Part shown: in pieces, positions 25,962 to 34,412 of the stretch
How the letters are laid out: every line of letters starts with the position of its first letter
Position numbering within the stretch: the first letter of the stretch is position 1
Position numbers and translations under genes: made by a program
From: Spongiimicrobium salis
Lineage (GTDB): Bacteria; Bacteroidota; Bacteroidia; Flavobacteriales; Flavobacteriaceae
Reading direction: 5' to 3'
NCBI RefSeq assembly: GCF_043678055.1
Contig: NZ_JBHEQA010000006.1
Coordinates: 124,001 to 188,000 of the forward strand
DNA length: 64,000 bases
The notes under the pieces: model-generated
Database searches by the model: none
What the model saw: the letters and a program-made list of their open reading frames with translations, nothing else
Told to the model about the DNA's origin: nothing

Positions 25962-26858
25962 CTAGATCCCTTTCAGGGAAAATTTATATTGACCTTCATA
26001 TTTTTTTAATTCCTGAATTAAATAATAGCGATGGGAATATCCATTAAACACCGCAATGACTTCGTTAGGATGCTGCTGTATTTGTTTTAAAATATTTTGG
26101 ACCATAGCCTTATTTCTGATATCCCAATACGCCATGTGTATGGGGATAAAATCTGAATAATGGGCTAATTCGGGTCTGTTTTTTGCGATTTCTGGTAGTG
26201 TTTTATATACGTAAAGCTGCCTTTGTTTTATAATACTATCCGAGAATGCGCTATTAACAGCAGTAATAGTTCCTTCTCTAAATGTTTTGGTATCTGCTTT
26301 GTTTAACCTTAAGAATTGAATCACACTTGCAGCTTGTTGATCCGTTAATTGATTCTTTTGATATAATCCAATTAAGGCGTTCAATAGTTTTTTGGAATTC
26401 TTGTTCAATTGATGCTTACGATGAAATGTATTTCTGAGTTCCCACTCATAGGGTAAAAGACAGCAATTGGGATTGTTCCTAAGATATTTAAGCGCCACTG
26501 CTTTTTCCATTTCTTTTCTTCTTTTGAAAAAATTCATAAGTTGGGTAAAATAATCCCTTCTTTTTACAATTCGCTTCACAGCGCTGGAGTCACCTTCGTA
26601 GAGGATAATGGAAGGAGAAATGCGATCCAAATAATCATACAAATGATGCCGTTTAATGGAGTCCGTTTCAAAATGTACGGTGCCAATAATGTGAACTTCG
26701 GTATTCTTTGTGTTTTGTTTGTTGCGGTGTTTCACTTTTTTAACGACCTCTTGATGTATAAAACGGTTCAGTACTATCGTATGTATGCTTAAGCTTACCA
26801 CAATTGTTAGCAATGGAATGCACAGTAGCGCGATACCTATTTTTTTCATAAACTTCAT
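25962..26858 (-). CDS. Membrane-anchored protein, TraB/ChaN-like fold possible
   Basis: A 298-residue protein with one N-terminal membrane helix or signal anchor (about 7-28) and a soluble part outside the cytoplasm. EVHIIGTVHFE (about 54-64), followed by IILYEGDSS and ending with VFNGYSHRYYLIQEL, recalls the TraB/TIKI/EreA-ChaN superfamily, where GxxH and Glu residues bind metal for hydrolase activity. The match is by eye and weak. The middle is helical and basic. Its start overlaps the end of the aspartyl-protease-like gene by four bases (ATGA), so the two are cotranscribed. A start at residue 4 (MKK) is equally possible. Confidence 0.5.
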   Translation of the reverse strand: MKFMKKIGIALLCIPLLTIVVSLSIHTIVLNRFIHQEVVKKVKHRNKQNTKNTEVHIIGTVHFETDSIKRHHLYDYLDRISPSIILYEGDSSAVKRIVKRRDYFTQLMNFFKRRKEMEKAVALKYLRNNPNCCLLPYEWELRNTFHRKHQLNKNSKKLLNALIGLYQKNQLTDQQAASVIQFLRLNKADTKTFREGTITAVNSAFSDSIIKQRQLYVYKTLPEIAKNRPELAHYSDFIPIHMAYWDIRNKAMVQNILKQIQQHPNEVIAVFNGYSHRYYLIQELKKYEGQYKFSLKGI

Positions 26859-27841
26859 TTTTCCAGTACCGTGAATTCTTCAGTTAAGGTATCTAGGATT
26901 AACATGCTTTCGTTAAAGGGTTGATTCCCCAACCACCCACCAATTCTAGTAAAAGGGGTTATCAGCGGCTGCGTAGCTGTATACATATCCACATAACTCA
27001 CACGCTTTAGTGCTAAATTGGCATTCCCCACCGTGAATAGTTTGTTGGAAGCTTTGCTTACGATAGGAATACTGTTTCCCCAGCTATTGGCCCCGTAACG
27101 TATTTCTGGCCTGTTTGTATCCGTATACCGCTTAAAGCGACTTTTTATGGTAATCAGTCCGAAAGCACTACAGCCAGAATCGTATAGAAATTGATAGGCT
27201 TTATTATCAAGAGTCACTGGTAACATGATGCGCCTTCCGGTAAAATCGAAAGTCTTAAATCCAGATAATGCCTTCATCCATAGAGGGCGCTCATCATATA
27301 CTTGTAATTTTTGATTTTTAAAATCAATGCTTGTAATTCTATTGGCTAGGAAGTCGCTCCCAATAGTTCCTATTTTGATGGGTGCAATCGTATCGCTTTT
27401 ATCAAAAGTATTTCCATAATTTGGAAGTATCTTGATCATGGATGCTCGTATGTGATTGTTACTTAAGCTGAAATCCAAGTTTTTAATATACCTGCCGTCC
27501 TCTTGTACTATTTCCTGTATATCCAGACCTAGGGCTCTTAGCGCTTTGACGTCCTTTTCATAAAGCAATGTATGTGGAGCTCCAGTATCAAACTGTAGAT
27601 AGAACTGATGCGACAGGTTTTCAATTTTTAGAGGTATCGTAATGGCTGCCTGAGATTCATAAATTCCCCCTATGGAATCACCTGCCCAATTAAAATGAAT
27701 GGATTTGGATTGGTAGGTATAGTTGAAATAATTTGTTTTTTCTTGAAATAATGCCTTATTGAATTTTCGAATGCCTACAGCACAAATAATGACGGCAATA
27801 AGGATAATGGTAAGTAGGGTATAGCCTATTTTTTTCTTCAT
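26855..27841 (-). CDS. Membrane-anchored retropepsin-like aspartyl protease
   Basis: A protein of about 328 residues with an N-terminal membrane helix after MKKK. The segment FYLQFDTGAPHTLLY carries the Asp-Thr-Gly active-site motif with a following hydrophobic strand. A second, weaker copy is YQFLYDSGCSAFGL (Asp-Ser-Gly), so the protein may contain both halves of a pepsin-like active site in one chain. GTIGSDFLANRITSIDFKNQKL is the hydrophobic-hydrophobic-Gly stretch common in this fold. I start at the ATG at 27841, directly before the signal anchor. A start 57 bp upstream would put 19 polar residues ahead of it. The downstream gene overlaps by four bases. The substrate is unknown. Confidence 0.65.
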   Translation of the reverse strand: MKKKIGYTLLTIILIAVIICAVGIRKFNKALFQEKTNYFNYTYQSKSIHFNWAGDSIGGIYESQAAITIPLKIENLSHQFYLQFDTGAPHTLLYEKDVKALRALGLDIQEIVQEDGRYIKNLDFSLSNNHIRASMIKILPNYGNTFDKSDTIAPIKIGTIGSDFLANRITSIDFKNQKLQVYDERPLWMKALSGFKTFDFTGRRIMLPVTLDNKAYQFLYDSGCSAFGLITIKSRFKRYTDTNRPEIRYGANSWGNSIPIVSKASNKLFTVGNANLALKRVSYVDMYTATQPLITPFTRIGGWLGNQPFNESMLILDTLTEEFTVLEK

Positions 27842-27955
27842 GAGGTATGGATTTTGATGTGATGAATGCTTGGAGCCTATAGCAAGCTCGATACACAAAT
27901 AAAGAAGAAAAAGGAGGAAAAAATCAGGGATTCATGCCGCCAATTTTACGACAAT

Positions 27956-28516
27956 TTAAAGAAAACGAAGGGGGATGTTTAGAAAACTGAAGTTGTTGCG
28001 CTGCAATTTTAACGCAATACTACAGACCATAATGATATTGATGGCATAGGCAATAAGGAGGACATATAAGATGATAGGTGTATTTGAAAAAAGGGTACGC
28101 CCTATAAAAGGAGATAGGCAGAGCAAGATGGAAAGTACGGAGGAGAATATAATTTGAAAATTGATAATACGCCTGCCCATTTCATCGACCAATTTGGAAC
28201 CTCTATTTTTACGCCAAAGGATAAGAGGAAGTATGATATTACCAAATGGAATTCCTAAAAAAGATAGAACAGATAGATTGATGAGCCGAATAGAGGTAGC
28301 TTCCTCTTTTTGGGTTTGTTCAACATGCTTAAATTGTTCTTGAAGTGCCGAGGGTTCCATTGTAAAAGCTAGGGAAAGTACGTTTAAGGTATGCCCTTTA
28401 GGTTCTTTGTTTTTAGATTCCAAGCGCTGGATCGTTCTAAGGGACAAACCTGTTTGTTTCGCTAGCCCATCTTGTGTAAGACCAGATTGTTCTCTTATTT
28501 TTTTGATGATGTTCAT
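27956..28516 (-). CDS. XRE-type HTH regulator fused to a membrane domain
   Basis: A 186-residue protein. Residues 1-58 form a Cro/C1-type HTH (IREQSGLTQDGLAKQTGLSLRTIQRLESKNKEPKG). Residues about 80-175 hold three to four membrane helices resembling DUF4870-like proteins (GIPFGNIILPLILW..., then DEMGRRIINFQIIFS). It is therefore a membrane-bound DNA-binding protein, a layout common in Bacteroidota but of unknown signal. It stands alone, 114 bp upstream of the protease-like gene on the same strand, and could regulate that pair. Confidence 0.75.
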   Translation of the reverse strand: MNIIKKIREQSGLTQDGLAKQTGLSLRTIQRLESKNKEPKGHTLNVLSLAFTMEPSALQEQFKHVEQTQKEEATSIRLINLSVLSFLGIPFGNIILPLILWRKNRGSKLVDEMGRRIINFQIIFSSVLSILLCLSPFIGRTLFSNTPIILYVLLIAYAINIIMVCSIALKLQRNNFSFLNIPLRFL

Positions 28517-28725
28517 CTTTTTCCGAATAAACCTGTCTTTTAATTGCTTTTACGCAGTTGCATCTCCAAGATACAGGATTTTTATTTCGCTAGCAGGAGT
28601 TTCACGGATAAATATAATTATGGCAACTAGGTCATGGAAATTTTAAACCTATATCATGTTCATATTTGGGGTAAGCATTCTAGTTTTTCACGCAAAATTT
28701 TGTGGTATTCCCTATCTTTATCCCT

Positions 28726-29865
28726 ATGTTCAAACCTATACTCCTTTCTAAAAAGGAAGCCTGTAAAATAGCATTGATGTCCCAGGGCTTTCACACTAAA
28801 AAAAACACCACAAAAGCAGTCATTGAACAGATGGGTTATGTGCAGATCGATACCATTTCGGTGACGGAACGCGCACATAATCATGTACTGTATACCCGTA
28901 ATGCAACTTTTAATCCGGAGGAGTTGGATCAACTCGTACGACAAAAGGCCATTTTTGAATATTGGAGCCATGCTGCGGCATATTTGCCCATAAAGGACTA
29001 TGTGTTTAGTCTCTATCAAAAAAATAGATATAAGACTGGAGGTAAACATTGGTTTCCCAGGGATAAGAAAATGGAAAAATATGTTTTGGACAGAATTCGC
29101 GCCGAAGGCCCCCTCCAATCCAAAGATTTTGAAAGTAAGGAAAAAAGCGATCATCCCTGGGGGAATCGGAAGCCTACGAAAATGGCAATGACCAATCTCT
29201 TTATGGATGGCACTATTATGATCGATCATCGAAAAGGGTTTCAAAAAGTATTTGATCTTACAGAACGTGTACTTCCCGATCATGCTGATTTAAATGTGCC
29301 TACGCTAGAAGAATATGTCAACCACCTTATAGGTAATGCGCTTAAAGCCCACGGAATTGTGAACCTACAAGAAATCATTTATTTGCGGAAAGGGGTGAAA
29401 ACCATGGCAAGTAAACTGTTGGCAAAAAAAATAGAAGCTGGAGAACTACTTCCTGTACGCGTTGGAGATCTGGAAACACCCTATTATGCCCAACAAACCG
29501 TATTGGAGTATCTTGATTCGGGTATTAGGCTGCCTAAACGACTCCATATTCTGAATCCTTTTGATAATCTTTTGATTCAGCGAAAAAGAACGGCAGAACT
29601 CTTTGACTTTGAGTACCTGTTGGAATGTTATGTCCCCGAGAAAAAAAGAGTACACGGCTATTATACGCTTTCCTTGCTCTATGGAGATACTTTTGTAGGG
29701 CGTTTTGATGCCAAGGCAGATCGCAAAAAAGGAGTTTTTCATATTAAAAAAATATGGTTTGAAAAAGGATTTAAGCCTACCAAAACATTCCAACGCGCAC
29801 TCGATAAAGAATTGTTGGCCTATGCTAGATTTTGCGGATGTGCCGAACTAAGCGGCGAAATTTAA
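28726..29865 (+). CDS. YcaQ-type winged-helix DNA glycosylase family protein
   Basis: A protein of about 379 residues. It matches the YcaQ/AlkX-like winged-helix family, whose E. coli member unhooks DNA interstrand crosslinks. Visible parts are a first winged helix with QGFHTKKNTTKAVIEQMGYVQIDTISVTERAHNHVLYTR (the QxD-type catalytic region is near VQIDTI), then FEYWSHAAAYLP, and a C-terminal block LLNPFDNLLIQRKRTAELFDFEY with VGRFDAKADR. I start at the ATG at 28726 (MFKPILLSKKEA), since a GTG 24 bp upstream only adds a hydrophobic octapeptide. It is monocistronic and converges on the SRPBCC gene. Confidence 0.8.
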   Translation: MFKPILLSKKEACKIALMSQGFHTKKNTTKAVIEQMGYVQIDTISVTERAHNHVLYTRNATFNPEELDQLVRQKAIFEYWSHAAAYLPIKDYVFSLYQKNRYKTGGKHWFPRDKKMEKYVLDRIRAEGPLQSKDFESKEKSDHPWGNRKPTKMAMTNLFMDGTIMIDHRKGFQKVFDLTERVLPDHADLNVPTLEEYVNHLIGNALKAHGIVNLQEIIYLRKGVKTMASKLLAKKIEAGELLPVRVGDLETPYYAQQTVLEYLDSGIRLPKRLHILNPFDNLLIQRKRTAELFDFEYLLECYVPEKKRVHGYYTLSLLYGDTFVGRFDAKADRKKGVFHIKKIWFEKGFKPTKTFQRALDKELLAYARFCGCAELSGEI

Positions 29866-29912
29866 GGCATGGCAACATGATGGTTATCCTGAAGAATAGC
29901 ATTACTAGGCCT

Positions 29913-30350
29913 TTAAAGGCTATTTTCCTGTTCTACTACTTCCTTCAAAGCCCTATTCATGGCTTCAAAGCCCTTTTTTGTAGCATCGAGAGGAAAAAAA
30001 CGGACTAAAAGCCCGCGAAAAGTTTCATTCTGCTGAAATAAGGTGGTTCCGTTACCTTGGTCTATAAGCTGAAAGGAATGGCTGCCATCAAAGAGGCCTT
30101 TAAAAAGAAAATGCCCCAACCATTGTAATTTCCTATGCTTTTCCAGGATTTGGATTTTAGGTTTAAAAATCATCTTTTTTCCTCCTGGGGGTACAATGGC
30201 CACTACAAGCCGATGGCCAACGCCCATTTTTCCCTGTATGGCAGTAATAAAGGGGTTCCAAGAAGGGTATTGTTCAAAATCACTAAGTATGGCCCATATT
30301 TTTTCTGGGATTGCATTGATGACAATGCTCGTGTGGATTTCTTTTGTCAT
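29913..30350 (-). CDS. SRPBCC family protein
   Basis: A 145-residue START-like (SRPBCC) protein. It begins TKEIHTSIVINAIPEKIWAILSDFEQYPSWNPFITAIQG, the usual opening of polyketide cyclase/AHSA1-type domains, and ends in a long amphipathic C-terminal helix. Such proteins bind hydrophobic ligands, and the ligand here is unknown. I start at the ATG at 30350. An upstream ATG at 30422 adds 24 hydrophobic, Cys-rich residues that do not fit the fold. It lies 76 bp downstream of a Crp/Fnr-type gene on the same strand. Confidence 0.8.
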   Translation of the reverse strand: MTKEIHTSIVINAIPEKIWAILSDFEQYPSWNPFITAIQGKMGVGHRLVVAIVPPGGKKMIFKPKIQILEKHRKLQWLGHFLFKGLFDGSHSFQLIDQGNGTTLFQQNETFRGLLVRFFPLDATKKGFEAMNRALKEVVEQENSL

Positions 30351-30426
30351 AGGACGGTGGGTATTATAGTATACGGTACAAAGCTCGCATAGTAATACCA
30401 CAGTACACTTGATAAATATCAAGAAA

Positions 30427-30999
30427 TCATGACACTTGTTTTTTTCGAATTCTGCTAAACGTTTCGGGCGTCATTCCTAGCATCGAAGCAATATATTGTA
30501 AAGGTACTTGATTGAACAATTCCTTGTTCTCTTGAAAAAACACATGATAACGTTCTTCAGCCGATAAGGATAAATGACCGAAAACACGATTTTCCAGCTC
30601 TGTAAAGCAGCGTACCAAAAACAATTTTTCCAGTTCATTCCATCCTTGCACCACTTTGCCAAGATTCTGATAGTCTTTTTTTGAAATACTGAAAACTTCC
30701 GTATCGCTTAGGGCTTGGATATTCCAACGTGAAGGAGTATCAAAAATAAAGCTGGAAAGATCCACGGAAAATGAACCGGCTGTAGAAATCCACTGGGTCA
30801 CTTCCTTACCATCGGTCAACGCAAACATGCGTAATAGCCCCGTATGAACAAAACTTAAACTAGAAGAGTAGGCTTCCGATTTTAATAAGAACGCTCCTTT
30901 TTTTAATTTTTTTGAATGAAATAAGGTACTTATATGCTTTATCTCCACAGGGTTTTGAACAGCAAAATAGGAGGCGATATAGTTTTCAAGTGGATTCAT
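30427..30999 (-). CDS. Crp/Fnr family transcriptional regulator
   Basis: A 190-residue protein. Residues about 20-115 form a cyclic-nucleotide-binding-like beta barrel (KKLKKGAFLLKSEAYSSSLSFVHTGLLRMF...). The C-terminal part has a short HTH (QYIASMLGMTPETFSRIRKK). It lacks the Arg and Ser residues of a canonical cAMP phosphate-binding cassette, as is usual for the many Crp-like proteins in Bacteroidota, so its ligand is unknown. It lies directly upstream of the SRPBCC gene and may share a transcript with it. Confidence 0.82.
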   Translation of the reverse strand: MNPLENYIASYFAVQNPVEIKHISTLFHSKKLKKGAFLLKSEAYSSSLSFVHTGLLRMFALTDGKEVTQWISTAGSFSVDLSSFIFDTPSRWNIQALSDTEVFSISKKDYQNLGKVVQGWNELEKLFLVRCFTELENRVFGHLSLSAEERYHVFFQENKELFNQVPLQYIASMLGMTPETFSRIRKKQVS

Positions 31000-31060
31000 T
31001 TGTATGGATTATGCAAAGTCATTGTATTTCAATGGTGATTATTGATCGATCTGACGATTT

Positions 31061-31579
31061 CTAAACTAGATTTTTTTGGAGATGTTCCTGATGGTGTCCT
31101 ACATGATAGATGCTAAAATAGAGCATCTCCCTAATGGATAGTTTACCCAGAAGTGGATGGGGTATCGTTAATGCATCCAGTTCTGCTTCAGAATACTGCT
31201 GTAGGACATGGACTATAGTGTTTATGGCTTCCAAAAGAGTTGTATTTCGTTCATCCCGTTGGGTAATAGTAATGGCTTCAGGAACAAATTTCCCTGTGGC
31301 CTTTCCACCGCCTTCCAATGCTTTTTTATAGGTTTTGACCAAAGCCTCAAAATTCAAGCCGGGGCGCTCCAAAGCCCCGAATTTTTCTTGGATAAAGCCT
31401 TTATTGGGCAATACTTGGGCAAGGGGAACAACGCTTTTTACAATATGATCTAATTGCTGCCCTGCCGTCCATTTACCATGGGCAACCCTGCTAAATTCTT
31501 CAGGAGATAGTGCGTTCAAGTAGCCTGCAAATTGTTTATGACATTGGTGCAATTGAATTTGTAAGTCTTTTTTAGTCAT
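31061..31579 (-). CDS. DinB/YfiT-like protein
   Basis: A 172-residue four-helix-bundle protein. The potential metal-binding His residues are in WTAGQQLDHIVKSV (about residue 46) and in the C-terminal YFSIYHVGHHQEHLQK (about 154-165), the pattern of DinB superfamily proteins. Family members include thiol transferases (with mycothiol or bacillithiol) and many of unknown function. A YpdA-like reductase in the same window suggests a bacillithiol-type thiol could exist here, but that link is speculative. Confidence 0.8.
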   Translation of the reverse strand: MTKKDLQIQLHQCHKQFAGYLNALSPEEFSRVAHGKWTAGQQLDHIVKSVVPLAQVLPNKGFIQEKFGALERPGLNFEALVKTYKKALEGGGKATGKFVPEAITITQRDERNTTLLEAINTIVHVLQQYSEAELDALTIPHPLLGKLSIREMLYFSIYHVGHHQEHLQKNLV

Positions 31580-31856
31580 AGTTTGTTGGTTTGTAACAGG
31601 GGAGGTCCTCTTATGATTCCCTATTGACCTCTAAGTGATAAAGATAGGAGATTAAAAGAGATCTTTAAAAAACACTATTTTTAAGAGAGAGGAAGAATGT
31701 TAAAAAACTATGGAAAACTAGGATAGGGCCATCATGGGAAAACTTGGGGCGTTTCGGTTAAAAAAAGTTTTGTCACCGTGGTCTCGGTATGGTATAAAAC
31801 ATCCTTCTTACTTTTGGAACCTAACTACGCACTGCGAAACAGTAATGCTATTGTAA

Positions 31857-32477
31857 ATGATGCTTGAAAATTTTATAAAAGCCATAGGAATAACGGAAGA
31901 AGGGTTAAAAAAAGAACTTTTACAGGAATCCCATATCTCCACGCACCCGAAAGGAGCTGTAATTATTAAAAACAATCAATATATAAAGGTCCTTAAAATC
32001 GTATTGAAGGGTAAGGTGAGGGTATATCAAGAAAACGAAGAGCGAGAAATTTTGATTTATTATCTCAATGCCATGGAAACCTGTACGCTATCCTTATCGG
32101 CTTGTTTTGAGGATTGTAAAAGTACCGTAAATGCCGTAACGGAAGAGGAGAGTGTTATTTTAAACATTCCCGTTAGATGTGTACGGGATTGGAATTTTAA
32201 ATACCGTTCTTGGAACGCTTTTACGATCAATACTTATAAGGATAGTTATAATCACTTGATGTACAATTATGCCAATTTGGCTTTTCAACCGTTAAAAGAC
32301 CGATTATTGGCCTATCTCCAGTCCACATCGGATGGAGAGGTCATACGAAAATCGCATCAGCAATTGGCCATGGAATTGGGGACTACACGAGAAGTCGTTT
32401 CCCGATTATTGAAAAAACTAGAGGCTAACGGGGCACTTCTTCTAGGTCAAAAGGAAATTCGAATTTTAAAAAAATAG
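31857..32477 (+). CDS. Crp/Fnr family transcriptional regulator
   Basis: A 206-residue regulator. The N-terminal barrel (about 25-125) includes FIKAIGITEE..., HPKGAVIIKNNQYIKVLKIVLKGKVRVYQENEEREILIYYLN. The C-terminal HTH is complete and typical: KSHQQLAMELGTTREVVSRLLKKLEANGAL. No iron-sulfur cysteine cluster is evident at the N-terminus; Cys residues occur in the middle (ETCTLSLSACFEDC), which could sense redox state. The gene ends seven bases before a CRP-like palindrome that precedes a SnoaL-like lipoprotein gene, so those genes are its likely targets. Confidence 0.85.
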   Translation: MMLENFIKAIGITEEGLKKELLQESHISTHPKGAVIIKNNQYIKVLKIVLKGKVRVYQENEEREILIYYLNAMETCTLSLSACFEDCKSTVNAVTEEESVILNIPVRCVRDWNFKYRSWNAFTINTYKDSYNHLMYNYANLAFQPLKDRLLAYLQSTSDGEVIRKSHQQLAMELGTTREVVSRLLKKLEANGALLLGQKEIRILKK

Positions 32478-32483
32478 GACACT

Positions 32484-32499
32484 TGTGCTAAAAGTCACA
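32484..32499. promoter_or_regulatory. Crp-like palindrome TGTGC-N6-TCACA
   Basis: TGTGCTAAAAGTCACA is one base away from the classic Crp consensus TGTGA-N6-TCACA. It lies between a Crp/Fnr-type gene and the SnoaL-like gene starting at 32555, in a 77-bp gap, so an operator for the upstream regulator is likely. Confidence 0.5.
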
Positions 32500-32554
32500 G
32501 GTATCTATAAGGTATTCATATAACCTTTGTACTGTCATTAAAAAGTAGTAAAAG

Positions 32555-33463
32555 ATGAAAAGAATACCTTATGTAATACTAACTGCATGGGTCCTATTTT
32601 TAGGATCCTGCAATGAAAAAGAGAATCCTGGGAATACCATAACACTGCCAATACAAGCTTATCAAGAACATCAACCCACGGCACATCATATAACGGCTCT
32701 GGAGGTTTTGGATGCTAGTAAGAAATGGATCGCAGCCTTTAATGCAGGAAATGCCTTTAATGCAGGAAATGCCTATGCACAAGATGCCGTAATGCAGGCT
32801 GCTCCCTTTGGAAAGAAACAAGGAAAACAGGAAATCCCCTCATTTTGGGCGGGGTTAATTGAATCTGGAGCCTCTGATTTGTCCTATTCCAATGTGGGCA
32901 TTGAGGTGGTAGACGAAAAAACGGCTTTCTTGTCAGCGCATTGGCAAATGAATATTGGTACAGGCATTATCTATCAAGAGAAATGGGAAAAAGAGGAAGG
33001 ACAGTGGAAATTGACCTATGATGATTTTGAAGTTTTGGAACAGTTTGAAAAACCAATGCCCAATGTTTCATCCCCTACGGGAAGCCATCAGGTACTGGAG
33101 GAAGTGATCAAGGAATCTATGGAATGGATCACTGCCTTTAATGCCCAGGATGGGGAACGATGTGGACAAGCGTATTGGGAGGAAGCTACAATGAATGCCA
33201 TGCCTATTACCAGTGCTCATGAAGTTGCAGAAATTAGGAGTTTTTGGAAGCAGTTGATCTCGGATGGTGCCAAGAATTTAATTTACCACAATCCTTCCTT
33301 ATCGCAGGTCGCCCCAGATAGGGTATTGCTGTCCGCTCATTGGTCTATGAATATTGGGGAAGGAAAAATTTATCAGGAAAAATGGGTGAAATCAGAAGGA
33401 AAATGGGGGTATGCCTACGATGAATTTCAAGTATTAAAATCATATTCGCAACACATCGATTAA
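32555..33463 (+). CDS. Lipoprotein with two SnoaL/NTF2-like domains
   Basis: A 302-residue lipoprotein with lipobox LGSC at Cys19. Two related NTF2-fold halves follow, each opening with a K/EWIxAFNA helix and ending with SAHW(Q/S)MNIGxGxIYQEKW and a YDxFxVL strand (about residues 50-165 and 187-298). The fold resembles the SnoaL/DUF4440 families. No catalytic residues can be assigned. An 18-bp tandem duplication in the first domain (32736-32771) encodes FNAGNA twice. It is followed by a VOC gene 10 bp downstream and probably controlled by the upstream Crp-type regulator. Confidence 0.72.
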   Translation: MKRIPYVILTAWVLFLGSCNEKENPGNTITLPIQAYQEHQPTAHHITALEVLDASKKWIAAFNAGNAFNAGNAYAQDAVMQAAPFGKKQGKQEIPSFWAGLIESGASDLSYSNVGIEVVDEKTAFLSAHWQMNIGTGIIYQEKWEKEEGQWKLTYDDFEVLEQFEKPMPNVSSPTGSHQVLEEVIKESMEWITAFNAQDGERCGQAYWEEATMNAMPITSAHEVAEIRSFWKQLISDGAKNLIYHNPSLSQVAPDRVLLSAHWSMNIGEGKIYQEKWVKSEGKWGYAYDEFQVLKSYSQHID

Positions 33464-33473
33464 CTTTAGAGCT

Positions 33474-34340
33474 ATGGAATTGACACATTTGCAATTGGGC
33501 ATTCAAAACCCGGAAAAAACCCTTCCTTTTTACCTTGAAATTTTAGGGATGGAACAAGTTCACACTTTTAAGGAAGAAAGTAGGGTGCACCATGTACTAC
33601 AATTTAGGAAAACAGGCCTAAAGTTGGAACTTGTTCATGACAAAAAATGGGAGCAATTGGAAGTCTATCAGGAGAAAAGAACGGACAATTATTGGAAGTT
33701 TAGCCTATTTGTAGCCGATATTGAAGGTGTTGGGGGTGAAATAAGAAATAAAAACCACTCCATTGGTGATGCCTATCAGTTTGGGGATATTGGCTATTTG
33801 TCCCATACCAAAGACCCTGAAAATCATCAGATCGAATTTATCCAGAAAACATTTAAATCAAAGGGAACAATTCCAATTGCAGACACTGATTTTCCGCTTA
33901 AGGAATGTCCAAATTTTGGGCTGATCACCCTTCGGTCTACGGACCCTCTAAAAAGCATTCAGTTCTATGAAACTATTTTTGATATGCAAGTGTATGTACG
34001 AATGTATGTAGATCGGGGAAATGGTTTTACCCTTTACTTTTTAGGAAAAAAAGGGTTGACTCCTCCCAGTTGGGATATGGATGCAATTGAAAATAGGGAG
34101 TGGATGTATCAACAAAAGGAAACCTTTATAGAGCTGCAATACTACTGGGGAAGCGAATACGATGCTAATTTTAAATTGGAAAAGAACAATCCTTTGGGGT
34201 ATCGGGGTATGGTTTTTTGCACTACTGCTAAGGAGAAGCTAAAGTTAAAATTAGAGCAATATCGCGTGCCAATAACGACGATTTATAAGGGAAAACTACA
34301 GCTGACAAGTCCGGATGGACATCAAATTCAGATAGTTTAA
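33474..34340 (+). CDS. VOC (glyoxalase/bleomycin resistance) family protein
   Basis: A 288-residue cytosolic protein with two vicinal-oxygen-chelate modules. The first begins LTHLQLGIQNPEKTLPFYLEILGMEQVHTF and ends with DPENHQIEFIQ. The second begins FGLITLRSTDPLKSIQFYETIFDMQVYVR and ends with LTSPDGHQIQIV. The Gln/Glu and His metal ligands expected at the ends of the modules are partly visible. The substrate is not predictable. It follows the SnoaL-like lipoprotein by 10 bp and ends before a strong hairpin. Confidence 0.8.
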   Translation: MELTHLQLGIQNPEKTLPFYLEILGMEQVHTFKEESRVHHVLQFRKTGLKLELVHDKKWEQLEVYQEKRTDNYWKFSLFVADIEGVGGEIRNKNHSIGDAYQFGDIGYLSHTKDPENHQIEFIQKTFKSKGTIPIADTDFPLKECPNFGLITLRSTDPLKSIQFYETIFDMQVYVRMYVDRGNGFTLYFLGKKGLTPPSWDMDAIENREWMYQQKETFIELQYYWGSEYDANFKLEKNNPLGYRGMVFCTTAKEKLKLKLEQYRVPITTIYKGKLQLTSPDGHQIQIV

Positions 34341-34360
34341 AGAATTACTTTGAAACATAT

Positions 34361-34395
34361 AGGTTGGAGAATCCAGTATCAGGATTCTCCAACCT
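34361..34395. terminator. Bidirectional terminator, VOC gene / toxin gene
   Basis: A 14-bp perfect stem (AGGTTGGAGAATCC and GGATTCTCCAACCT) with a 7-base loop sits between two convergent genes. The flanking T-runs are modest on both sides, so termination strength is uncertain. Confidence 0.75.
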
Positions 34396-34412
34396 TATTT
34401 GGATGCGGCACT

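Noticed and set aside
29904..29923. Palindrome TAGGCCTTTAAAGGCTA between the YcaQ-like and SRPBCC genes
   Set aside because: It overlaps the SRPBCC stop codon, gives only a short stem with almost no loop, and lacks a good T-run. Terminator function is not supported.
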